A stretch of DNA of 15,533 nucleotides from DATAES01 sp036493595 (GTDB lineage Bacteria > Actinomycetota > Acidimicrobiia > Acidimicrobiales > JACDCH01), in contig DASXPN010000127.1 in NCBI GenBank assembly GCA_036493595.1, positions 1 to 15,533 on the forward strand, in the 5' to 3' direction. Both the position numbers and the translations under genes were made by a program. The notes beneath the pieces are model-generated. The model saw only the letters and a list, made by a program, of their open reading frames with translations. It was not told the DNA's origin and did no database searches. This document shows, one piece after another, positions 6,752 through 13,042 of this stretch (position 1 is the first letter of the stretch; every line of letters begins with the position of its first letter).

Positions 6752-7870
6752 ATGTCCAGCCACGAAGAACTCATCGGTCGGGCCGACCTCAACGACCTCG
6801 AGGCGATCCTCTCGGTCTCGAACCGCGACGCCGAGGCGGTGATCCATGCGGTGAAGGACAACGCCGACGCGATCTTCACCTGGGATTACGAGAAGGGTCA
6901 GCGTCCCGCGCTCAACAAGCTCTACGAGAAGGCGAAGACGTCACAGTGGAACGGCGAGACCGATCTTCCGTGGGACACCGTCGTCGACCAGGAACAGGTC
7001 GTGCTGGCGAATGCCGCCGGCAACGGCCAGATGCTCGGCGAGATCGACTTGGCCGGCACGCCCTTCGCGGCGTGGACCGACGACGACTGGCTCAAGCTCG
7101 GCATCGAGTTCCAGAACTGGCAGCTCTCGCAGTTCATGCACGGCGAGCAGGGCGCCCTGTTGTGCACAGCCAAGATCGTCGAGACGGTGCCGTGGATCGA
7201 TGCGAAGTACTACGCGTCGACGCAGGTGATGGACGAAGCGCGACACGTCGAGGTGTTCGCCAAGTATCTCGACACCAAGTTGTCGGGTCACTACCCGATC
7301 AACGCGCACTTGCGACTCTTGCTCGACGACATCATCAACGACAGCCGTTGGGACATGACCTACCTCGGCATGCAGATCATGGTCGAGGGACTCGCGCTCG
7401 CCGCGTTCGGCTTCATCCATCAACTGACGACCGAGCCGTTGCTCAAGCAGATGCTGCGCTACGTCATGAGCGACGAAGCCCGTCACGTCGCGTTCGGCGT
7501 GTTGTCGTTGAAGGAGTACTACGGCGAGTTGTCGGCGGCGGAGTTGCGCGAGCGCCAAGAGTTCGCGTTCGAGGCCGCGGTCCGCATGCGCGACCGCTTC
7601 CTCATGCAAGAGGTGTGGGACAAGCTCGGCGTAGACGCGAAGGAAGCCGTGCCGCTGGTGATGGTGAGCCCGCAGCGCCAGGTGTTCCAGCAGATGTTGT
7701 TCTCGAAGATCGTGCCCAACTGCAAGAAGCTCGGCCTCCTCGACGCCGGCGCGGTCAACGGCAACAAGGGTTGGCTGCGCGAGCGCTTCGAAGAGCTCGG
7801 CGTCATCCAGTTCGAGGACTGGGCCGACACCGGCGAGGAATACGAGATGTTCCAACTCGCCGAGAGCTGA
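6752..7870 (+). CDS. Ferritin-like (R2-like) diiron carboxylate protein, probable oxidase or oxygenase
   Basis: A 372-residue soluble protein with the four-helix metal-site pattern of ferritin-like diiron enzymes: E132 (HGEQG), E162/H165 (DEARH), E212 (MVEGLALAAFG) and E242/H245 (a second DEARH). The spacing E132 to E162 (30 residues) and E212 to E242 (30) matches two EX29EXXH-type half-sites, so a dinuclear iron or Fe/Mn centre that reacts with O2 is expected. This length and motif set are closer to R2-like oxidases and hydroxylases than to storage ferritin. The substrate is not identifiable. A good TAGGAG ribosome-binding site lies 10 nt before the ATG. It follows the second TetR gene in the same transcript and is probably repressed by it. 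No reductase or ferredoxin gene is adjacent. Confidence 0.82.
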   Translation: MSSHEELIGRADLNDLEAILSVSNRDAEAVIHAVKDNADAIFTWDYEKGQRPALNKLYEKAKTSQWNGETDLPWDTVVDQEQVVLANAAGNGQMLGEIDLAGTPFAAWTDDDWLKLGIEFQNWQLSQFMHGEQGALLCTAKIVETVPWIDAKYYASTQVMDEARHVEVFAKYLDTKLSGHYPINAHLRLLLDDIINDSRWDMTYLGMQIMVEGLALAAFGFIHQLTTEPLLKQMLRYVMSDEARHVAFGVLSLKEYYGELSAAELRERQEFAFEAAVRMRDRFLMQEVWDKLGVDAKEAVPLVMVSPQRQVFQQMLFSKIVPNCKKLGLLDAGAVNGNKGWLRERFEELGVIQFEDWADTGEEYEMFQLAES

Positions 7871-7891
7871 AGGCTGACCCCTCCCGCGGGT

Positions 7892-7907
7892 GGACGCTTG
7901 GGCGTCC
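7892..7907 (+). terminator. Small hairpin after the diiron-protein gene
   Basis: GGACGC and GCGTCC form a perfect 6-bp stem with a TTGG tetraloop, 21 nt after the stop codon. There is no T-run after it, so termination by this hairpin alone is uncertain. It is followed at once by two more hairpins in a 24-nt direct repeat. Confidence 0.4.
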
Positions 7908-7916
7908 TGTCATCGT

Positions 7917-7971
7917 GGGGATGACGCATCGCCCATGCGTCACGGGCGGGGATGACGCATCGCCCATGCGT
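7917..7971. repeat. 24-nt direct repeat, each copy a GACGCAT/ATGCGT hairpin
   Basis: Two identical 24-nt copies lie at 7917-7940 and 7948-7971, separated by 7 nt. Each contains an inverted repeat with loop CGCCC. The first copy has a perfect 8-bp stem, TGACGCAT against ATGCGTCA (7922-7942). In the second, the last base gives a weaker outer pair. A fragment GGAATGACGG follows at 7980-7989. They sit between the diiron-protein and PPK2 genes and would form a stem-loop pair in RNA. Confidence 0.88.
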
Positions 7972-7990
7972 TCGGGTGTGGAATGACGGC

Positions 7991-8770
7991 GTGTCCCGGC
8001 TCGACGGTCTCGATCTGTCGCTTCGGCTCTCGCGTGAGGAAGAAGCGAACCAGCTCGAGACGGCGCAACGGCGCCTGCTGCATCTGCGTCTCGTGCTCGG
8101 CGGCTTGGTCGGCGGCGGACCCATCGGCCCGCCGGTGCTGGTGCTGTTCGAAGGGTGGGACGCATCCGGCAAGGGCGGCGCGATCAAACGTCTGGTCGGA
8201 CGGCTCGACCCCCGTCATGTCCGCGTCGCGTCGTTCGCCGCGCCCACCCCTGACGAGAAGCGGCATCATTTCCTGGCGCGCTTCTATCAGCCGCTACCCG
8301 GCTGGGGCGGCATGGCCGTGTACGACCGATCGTGGTACGGACGCGTCCTCGTGGAGCGCGTCGACGGTTTCGCGACGCGTGACCAATGGGAGCGCGGCTA
8401 CGACGAGATCGTGCAGTTCGAGCGCTCGCTCGCGCTGGAAGGCATGGTCGTCATCAAGCTGTGGCTGCAGATCTCGGCCGAGGAGCAACTGCGCCGGTTC
8501 GAGGGTCGCCGCGACGACTCGTTGAAGAGTTGGAAGCTCACGCCCGACGACTGGCACAACCGCGAGCACCGTGAGGACTACGAGGTCGCGATCGACGAGA
8601 TGTTCGAACGGACCGATCACGCGCTCGGACGCTGGGATCTCGTCGAGGCCGAGAACAAGCGCTACGCGCGCGTCAAGATCCTCCGGACCGTCATCGACCG
8701 CATCGAGGAAGGCATGCGACGCAACGGCTTCGACCCGCCGCCGTCGAAGGGCAGCGACTACGACGGCTGA
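7991..8770 (+). CDS. Polyphosphate kinase 2 family protein
   Basis: A 259-residue PPK2-family P-loop kinase, which transfers phosphate between inorganic polyphosphate and nucleotides. It shows the PPK2 Walker A FEGWDASGKGG (53-63), the Walker B-like segment YDRSWYGRVLVERV (111-124), and the lid-region RFEGRRDDSLKSWKLT (169-184). The AVYDRSWYGRVLVERV style suggests the subgroup acting on AMP or nucleoside mono/diphosphates, but the subclass is uncertain. The frame extends back to an ATG at 7952, but those codons come from the hairpin repeat and do not look like protein. GTG at 7991 starts the natural N-terminus (SRLDGLDLSLRLSREEE). The ribosome-binding site is weak. Confidence 0.9.
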   Translation: MSRLDGLDLSLRLSREEEANQLETAQRRLLHLRLVLGGLVGGGPIGPPVLVLFEGWDASGKGGAIKRLVGRLDPRHVRVASFAAPTPDEKRHHFLARFYQPLPGWGGMAVYDRSWYGRVLVERVDGFATRDQWERGYDEIVQFERSLALEGMVVIKLWLQISAEEQLRRFEGRRDDSLKSWKLTPDDWHNREHREDYEVAIDEMFERTDHALGRWDLVEAENKRYARVKILRTVIDRIEEGMRRNGFDPPPSKGSDYDG

Positions 8771-8922
8771 CCGCCGCAGACCCGCCACCCGTCGGCCGCC
8801 CACCCGTCGGTCCGCCAGAAAAGCCGCCAACTCCGGGTCCATTGCGGGGCCATGGCCCCGCAATGGAACCAACATTCGCCAACCGCCCCCAACCGCCCCC
8901 CCGAGCCGGGTCGGGCCTGCGC
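8771..8922. other. Convergent gap with palindrome and short direct repeats
   Basis: This 152-bp gap between the PPK2 gene and the oppositely oriented oxidoreductase carries no gene. It contains the 11-mer CCACCCGTCGG twice (8785-8795 and 8800-8810), the large palindrome at 8838-8867, and an exact tandem of the 10-mer AACCGCCCCC (8881-8900). Confidence 0.8.
8838..8867. terminator. Perfect 30-bp palindrome between convergent genes, likely bidirectional terminator
   Basis: All 15 base pairs match around a central CCATGG, and two further pairs follow after one mismatch (8835-8870). The core is GGGGCCATGGCCCC, flanked by CATTGC/GCAATG. As RNA it would form a long stem in either direction. Its place between two gene ends facing each other fits a shared terminator. 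No T-run is present, which is common in high-GC actinobacteria, and a protein-binding or repeat-element role is also possible. Confidence 0.6.
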
Positions 8923-9897
8923 TCACGCCACACTCACCAGGCGATGCTCGGCCGCCGATCGGTAGGCCGCCTCGACCACGGCGATCGCGGCGCGCCCGTC
9001 GAGCGCGGTGACCGACGGTTGCCGCTGTTGCCGCATCGCGGCGAGCAGCTCGTCGAGCGGTGAGCCGGTCGAGGCCGGCAGCGCGACCCGTTCGCGTTCG
9101 CCCTCGAGCGGTTGCAGCGTCAGGGGCGTGCGGCTGTCGAAGTGCAACGTGCCTTCGGTGCCGACGACGGTGAGCTGATGATCGGGCCCTGGTGACGACC
9201 AGCTCGCGTGCGCGGTGCCGATCACGCCACCATCGAGCCCGAGCAGCAGTTGCGCGTCGGTCTCGACATCGCCGGCCGTCCCGCGTAGCAACGCGGCGAC
9301 CTCCTCGATCTCGTGGCCGGTCACGAAGCGGACGAGGTCGATGACGTGCACGCCGAGATCGATGAGGCATCCGCCGCCTGCGCTGGCGCGGTCGAAGAAC
9401 CACGTGCCACGCGGCGACCACGCTTGCGGGCCGGCGTGTCCGAACGCGGCCCGCACACCCGTGACCGAGCCAATGCGACCAGCGGCGACGACGCCGTGCG
9501 CGGCCGCGAACGGCGGTGCGAAGCGAGTGTTCTGGAACGGCACGAGTACGACGTCGTTCGCGCTCGCGGCATCGATCATCTCGTCGGCGTCGGCCACGGT
9601 GCACGCGATCGGTTTGTCGACGAGCACGTGCTTGCCGGCCGCAGCGGCGGCGATGACGACATCGACGTGCAACGCGTTCGGCGTGGTGACCACGACCGCA
9701 TCGACGTCGTCACGAACCACGGCGTCGTGCCAGTCCTCCACCACGACACCGGATCCCCACTCATCCCGCAGCGATTCCGCGGAGGCACGGGACCGGCTCG
9801 TGAACGCGGTGACCTCGACGCCCGCGGCGCGCAACCCGGGCAGGTGAATGTGACGCGCCGCCATCCCGCAGCCGACGACCGCGAACCGCTCGGTCAT
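8923..9897 (-). CDS. Gfo/Idh/MocA-family NAD(P)-dependent oxidoreductase
   Basis: A 324-residue protein of the glucose-fructose/inositol dehydrogenase family, which usually oxidises or reduces sugars, inositols or related cyclic compounds. The N-terminal Rossmann fold starts VVGCGMAARHIHLPGL (7-22) and is followed by TTPNALH (71-77). The conserved catalytic lysine is K95 in LVDKPIA. The C-terminal substrate domain includes GGGCLIDLGVHVIDL (174-188), with the family's Asp/His pair D180 and H184. The ATG at 9897 begins just before the Rossmann strand; an in-frame start at 9951 would add an arginine-rich shadow-like leader overlapping the promoter of the divergent gene. The substrate is unknown. 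It is divergent from an acyl-CoA ligase with a 65-bp gap. Confidence 0.92.
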   Translation of the reverse strand: MTERFAVVGCGMAARHIHLPGLRAAGVEVTAFTSRSRASAESLRDEWGSGVVVEDWHDAVVRDDVDAVVVTTPNALHVDVVIAAAAAGKHVLVDKPIACTVADADEMIDAASANDVVLVPFQNTRFAPPFAAAHGVVAAGRIGSVTGVRAAFGHAGPQAWSPRGTWFFDRASAGGGCLIDLGVHVIDLVRFVTGHEIEEVAALLRGTAGDVETDAQLLLGLDGGVIGTAHASWSSPGPDHQLTVVGTEGTLHFDSRTPLTLQPLEGERERVALPASTGSPLDELLAAMRQQRQPSVTALDGRAAIAVVEAAYRSAAEHRLVSVA

Positions 9898-9950
9898 GAG
9901 ATCGCGGCGGGCACGGCGTCGGCCCGCGGCACCCGCGGATCGTAGAGGCA

Positions 9951-9956
9951 TAAGTT
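9951..9956 (+). promoter_or_regulatory. Putative -10 box of the second acyl-CoA ligase gene
   Basis: TAAGTT fits TANNNT and ends 6 nt before the GTG start at 9963, with no Shine-Dalgarno sequence between. Transcription would start at or next to the start codon, giving a leaderless mRNA. No clear -35 box is visible. The box lies in the 65-bp divergent gap (9898-9962) shared with the oxidoreductase. Confidence 0.4.
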
Positions 9957-9962
9957 CGGGAC

Positions 9963-11513
9963 GTGTACGCCGCCACGCACGCCGCCGAGCATCCGGACCA
10001 GCCGGCCTTCATCATGGCCACGACGGGCGAGACGATCTCCTTCGGAGAACACGAGGCGAGATCGAATCGCGTCGCCCACCTCTTGCGGGATCTCGGGCTG
10101 AAGCGGCTCGATCATGTGGCGATCTTCATGGAGAACAACCCGCGCATGTTCGAGTTCGAGGCGGGAGCGGAACGCACGGGCCTCTACTTCACGTGCATCA
10201 ACTCGTACCTGTCGCCGGAAGAGGCGGCGTACATCGTCAACGACAGCGAGTCGCAGGTCCTGCTCTCCTCGGCCGCCAAGCGCGAGATCGCGGCGGCGCT
10301 GCCCGCACTGTGCCCGAACGTGCGCCGGTTCCTCATGGTCGACGGGGTCGTCGACGGATGGGAGAGCTTCGAGGACGCGGTCGCGCCGTACCCGTCCACT
10401 CCGGTCGACGACGAAACGCTCGGCGCCGCGATGCTCTACTCGTCCGGCACCACCGGGCAGCCGAAGGGCATCTACCGCTCGATGCCCGAGCAGCCACCGG
10501 CGCGGGCGCTTGCGGTCATGGACTTCGTCAAGGCGATGTTCGGCTTCCGCGAAGGCATGACGTACCTCTCGCCCGCGCCCCTGTACCACTCCGCGCCACA
10601 AGCCAGCGTTTCCGCGACGATCCGGCTCGGGTCCACCGCGGTGATCATGGAGCGCTTCGATCCGGAGCAGTTCCTGCAGCTCGTCGAGCGCTACCGCGTC
10701 ACCAACTCACAGATGGTGCCGACGATGTTCTCGCGACTGCTCAAGCTCCCCGAAGACGTGAAGCACAGGTACGACCTGTCGTCGCTCGAGACGATCGTGC
10801 ACGCGGCGGCACCGTGTCCGGTTCCGATCAAGGAAGCGATGATCGAGTGGTGGGGACCGAAGCTCGTCGAGTACTACGGCGCGACCGAAGCGAACGGCTT
10901 CACCTTCTGTGACTCCGAGCAGTGGCTCGCGCACAGGGGCACCGTGGGCAAGTGCATCCTCGGCAAGCTGCTCGTCCTCGACGAGGAAGGCAACGAGTGC
11001 CCGACCGGCACGTCAGGCACCGTGTGGTTCCAGGGCGCGACGGCATTCGAGTACTACAACGACCCGGAGAAGACCGCCGACTCGCGCCGCGAGGACGAAG
11101 GTGGGGTGATGAGCACGGTGGGCGACGTCGGTTACGTCGACGGCGAGGGCTACCTCTACCTCACCGACCGCAAGACGTACATGATCATCTCCGGCGGCGT
11201 GAACATCTACCCGCAGGAGACCGAGAACCTGCTCATCAGCCATCCGAAGGTGATGGACGCGGCGGTCTTCGGCGTCCCCAACGACGATCTCGGTGAGGAG
11301 GTCAAGGCGGTTGTGCAAGTGGTCGAGGGTGTCGAACCGGGCCCCACTCTCGAGCGCGAGCTCATCGCGCATTGCCGCGAACATCTCGCGCACTACAAGT
11401 GCCCACGATCCGTCGACTTCGAGGACGAGCTCCCGCGGTTACCGACCGGCAAGCTCTACAAGCGTCTCCTCCGCGACCGCTACTGGCACGATCACGGTAC
11501 GCGCATTCTTTGA
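9963..11513 (+). CDS. Acyl-CoA synthetase / AMP-dependent ligase (second)
   Basis: A 516-residue ANL-superfamily ligase that should adenylate a carboxylic acid and transfer it to CoA. Motifs are the P-loop YSSGTTGQPKG (159-169), YYGATEANG (304-312), the GDVGY aspartate D388, the hinge DRKTYMIISGGVNIYP (402-417) and the C-terminal lysine K497 in LPTGK. The NIYPQE hinge and shorter length differ from the first ligase in this window (EWISSVDLEN), so the two belong to different subfamilies and probably take different acids. Aromatic, steroid-side-chain or fatty acids are all possible. GTG at 9963 gives a short N-terminus that begins at the first helix of the fold. No ribosome-binding site is visible. 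It is divergent from the Gfo/Idh/MocA gene. Confidence 0.92.
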   Translation: MYAATHAAEHPDQPAFIMATTGETISFGEHEARSNRVAHLLRDLGLKRLDHVAIFMENNPRMFEFEAGAERTGLYFTCINSYLSPEEAAYIVNDSESQVLLSSAAKREIAAALPALCPNVRRFLMVDGVVDGWESFEDAVAPYPSTPVDDETLGAAMLYSSGTTGQPKGIYRSMPEQPPARALAVMDFVKAMFGFREGMTYLSPAPLYHSAPQASVSATIRLGSTAVIMERFDPEQFLQLVERYRVTNSQMVPTMFSRLLKLPEDVKHRYDLSSLETIVHAAAPCPVPIKEAMIEWWGPKLVEYYGATEANGFTFCDSEQWLAHRGTVGKCILGKLLVLDEEGNECPTGTSGTVWFQGATAFEYYNDPEKTADSRREDEGGVMSTVGDVGYVDGEGYLYLTDRKTYMIISGGVNIYPQETENLLISHPKVMDAAVFGVPNDDLGEEVKAVVQVVEGVEPGPTLERELIAHCREHLAHYKCPRSVDFEDELPRLPTGKLYKRLLRDRYWHDHGTRIL

Positions 11514-11519
11514 GCGCGT

Positions 11520-11525
11520 TAGCGT
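11520..11525 (+). promoter_or_regulatory. Putative -10 box TAGCGT upstream of the DinB-like gene
   Basis: TAGCGT within GTTAGCGT fits TANNNT and lies just after the acyl-CoA ligase stop. The same GTTAGCGT octamer occurs before the winged-helix gene at 13028-13035. Here it would leave a leader of about 45 nt that carries a Shine-Dalgarno site. The -35 region is not evident. Confidence 0.35.
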
Positions 11526-11576
11526 CGGTGGCGCCGCAGACGCGGACGCGGACGCGTGAAGCGAGAGGGGATCGGC

Positions 11577-12146
11577 ATGGACAGCCTGACCATGTTGGGC
11601 CGAGTGGTGACCGAGACGCAGCGGGTGGTCGACAACGTGACACCTGATCAGCTCAGTGCGCCATCACCTTGCACCGAATGGACGGTGCGCGACGTCATCA
11701 ACCACATCACCGCCGGCTCGACGATGTTCTCGCTGTCGGCGGAGTTCGGGTCGGTCCCCGACGCTGAGGTCGCTCGCCTCATGGGGGGTGACATCCTCGG
11801 TGACGACTACAAGGGCGCCTTCCGCGCCGCGAGCGATCACGCGATGGAGGTGTTCCACCAGCCCGGTGTCCTCGACAAGGTGGTGACGCTGCCCTTCGGC
11901 GAGTTGCCTGCTCGCGTCGCCCTCGACATCGCGGTGATGGACGTCGCCGTCCACGCCCTCGACATCGCGACCGCAACGGACCAGACGGTCGACGACGACG
12001 AACTGCTCGAGGCCGCGCTGGCGAAGGGCCACGAGACGATCGGACCGGACTTCCGGAGGCCGGGCATCTTCGATGCCGAGCAGGAGGCTCCGCCGGGCGC
12101 ATCGACCGCCGATCGCCTGCTGGCATTCGCAGGACGCAAGGTCTGA
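11577..12146 (+). CDS. TIGR03086-type DinB/mycothiol-dependent isomerase-like protein
   Basis: A 189-residue protein of the DinB-like four-helix family related to mycothiol-dependent maleylpyruvate isomerase. The typical N-terminal pattern is PSPCTEWTVRDVINHITAG (29-47) with metal-binding H43. The second ligand pair is D122 and H126 in MDVAVHALD, the family's (E/D)xxxH element. Members bind a divalent metal and may use a low-molecular-weight thiol cofactor; the actual reaction here is unknown. The ATG at 11577 follows the strong ribosome-binding site AGAGGGG by about 6 nt, so it is preferred over the in-frame GTG at 11556. A hairpin overlaps its stop codon, and the ATP-grasp gene follows after 23 nt. 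Confidence 0.85.
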   Translation: MDSLTMLGRVVTETQRVVDNVTPDQLSAPSPCTEWTVRDVINHITAGSTMFSLSAEFGSVPDAEVARLMGGDILGDDYKGAFRAASDHAMEVFHQPGVLDKVVTLPFGELPARVALDIAVMDVAVHALDIATATDQTVDDDELLEAALAKGHETIGPDFRRPGIFDAEQEAPPGASTADRLLAFAGRKV

Positions 12147-12160
12147 GCGACCCCTCAGAC
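12141..12160 (+). promoter_or_regulatory. Hairpin straddling the stop codon between the DinB-like and ATP-grasp genes
   Basis: GTCTGAG (12141-12147) and CTCAGAC (12154-12160) form a perfect 7-bp stem with a 6-nt loop. The left arm contains the TGA stop of the DinB-like gene and the right arm ends 9 nt before the GTG of the ATP-grasp gene. It could act as a partial terminator or could mask the next translation start until ribosomes reach the stop codon. Confidence 0.5.
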
Positions 12161-12169
12161 GGGTGACGG

Positions 12170-13006
12170 GTGCTCGACGTCGCGCTCGTCACATACGCGG
12201 GTCTGCCGGAAGGGTACGAAGACGATCACCTTCTGGTGACCGCGCTGTCCGCGCGCGGAGTCTCCGCCGAGTTCGTCTGCTGGGACGACCCCGATGCTCG
12301 ATGGGCGTCGGCCGGCCTCGTGATGATCCGCTCGCCGTGGGACTACCACCGCCGGCTGAACGCCTTCCTCGGGTGGGTCGACTACGTCGGCTCCGTCTCG
12401 CGGCTGTGCAACCCGCCGTCGGTCGTGCACTGGAACAGTCACAAGCGCTACTTGATCGAACTGTCCGAGCTAGGGGTGCCGACGGTTCCGACCGCGCTCG
12501 TGCTCGCGGGGGAGCGAACCGCACTCGGTGCCGGTGATCACGTCGTGAAGCCGGCGGTGTCGATCGGCGCCGACCGCACGAGCCGACATGCGACGCAGGC
12601 CGATCTCGATGTGCTCGTCGCCACCGACGACGTGCTCGTCCAGCCCTACGTGACCGAGATCGAGACGGAAGGCGAACTGTCGATCGTCTGCATCGACGGC
12701 GCACCGACGCACACGGTTCGCAAGGTCCCGCCCGCCGGCGAGTTCCGCACGCAGGAAGACCTCGGCGCGGTCGTCGACTCGGTACCGATCACGCCTGACC
12801 ATGTCGTTCTGGCGCGCGCGGCGCTCGACGCGGTGGACGCGGCAACGCTCTACGCGCGCGTCGATGTCGTCCCGATGGACGGCGAGCTGCGGCTGATGGA
12901 GCTCGAGCTGATCGAGCCGACGCTGTGGCTGCGTTGGAACCCTCCGGCGGCGGACACCTTGGCCGCCGCGATCGTGAGCCGGCTCGCCGTCGACCGAGGA
13001 AGGTGA
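12170..13006 (+). CDS. ATP-grasp domain protein, RimK/DcsG-like
   Basis: A 278-residue ATP-grasp ligase. An N-terminal pre-ATP-grasp part includes RSPWDYHRRLNAFLGWV (54-70) and CNPPSVVHWNSHKRYL (80-95). The nucleotide-binding part follows: VVKPAVSIGADRT (125-137) with K127, then LVQPYVTEIETEGELSIVCIDG (156-177) and the metal-binding end D232 with MELELIEPTLWL (243-254). The layout resembles the family that includes DcsG of D-cycloserine biosynthesis and other small-molecule ATP-grasp ligases. The product here is unknown and no cycloserine genes are adjacent. The GTG start follows the DinB-like gene by 23 nt with a hairpin between and only a weak ribosome-binding site, so expression probably depends on the upstream gene. 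Confidence 0.82.
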   Translation: MLDVALVTYAGLPEGYEDDHLLVTALSARGVSAEFVCWDDPDARWASAGLVMIRSPWDYHRRLNAFLGWVDYVGSVSRLCNPPSVVHWNSHKRYLIELSELGVPTVPTALVLAGERTALGAGDHVVKPAVSIGADRTSRHATQADLDVLVATDDVLVQPYVTEIETEGELSIVCIDGAPTHTVRKVPPAGEFRTQEDLGAVVDSVPITPDHVVLARAALDAVDAATLYARVDVVPMDGELRLMELELIEPTLWLRWNPPAADTLAAAIVSRLAVDRGR

Positions 13007-13029
13007 TGCCGTCGAAAGCAACCCTCGGT

Positions 13030-13035
13030 TAGCGT
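13030..13035 (+). promoter_or_regulatory. Putative -10 box TAGCGT for the winged-helix/dapA/RNase J transcript
   Basis: TAGCGT ends 7 nt before the ATG at 13043, and no Shine-Dalgarno sequence fits between. This is the spacing expected for a leaderless mRNA. The GTTAGCGT octamer is the same as at 11518-11525. There is no clear -35 box, so the -10 may be used with an activator or an extended element. Confidence 0.45.
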
Positions 13036-13042
13036 TCTCTCG

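Noticed and set aside
8294..9604. Long minus-strand open frame of 436 codons
   Set aside because: It runs antisense through the clear PPK2 gene, across the palindrome gap and out of frame through the oxidoreductase; arginine-rich shadow composition.
9898..9951. Upstream ATG at 9951 for the Gfo/Idh/MocA gene
   Set aside because: It adds an arginine-rich leader overlapping the probable promoter of the divergent ligase; the Rossmann fold begins right after the ATG at 9897.
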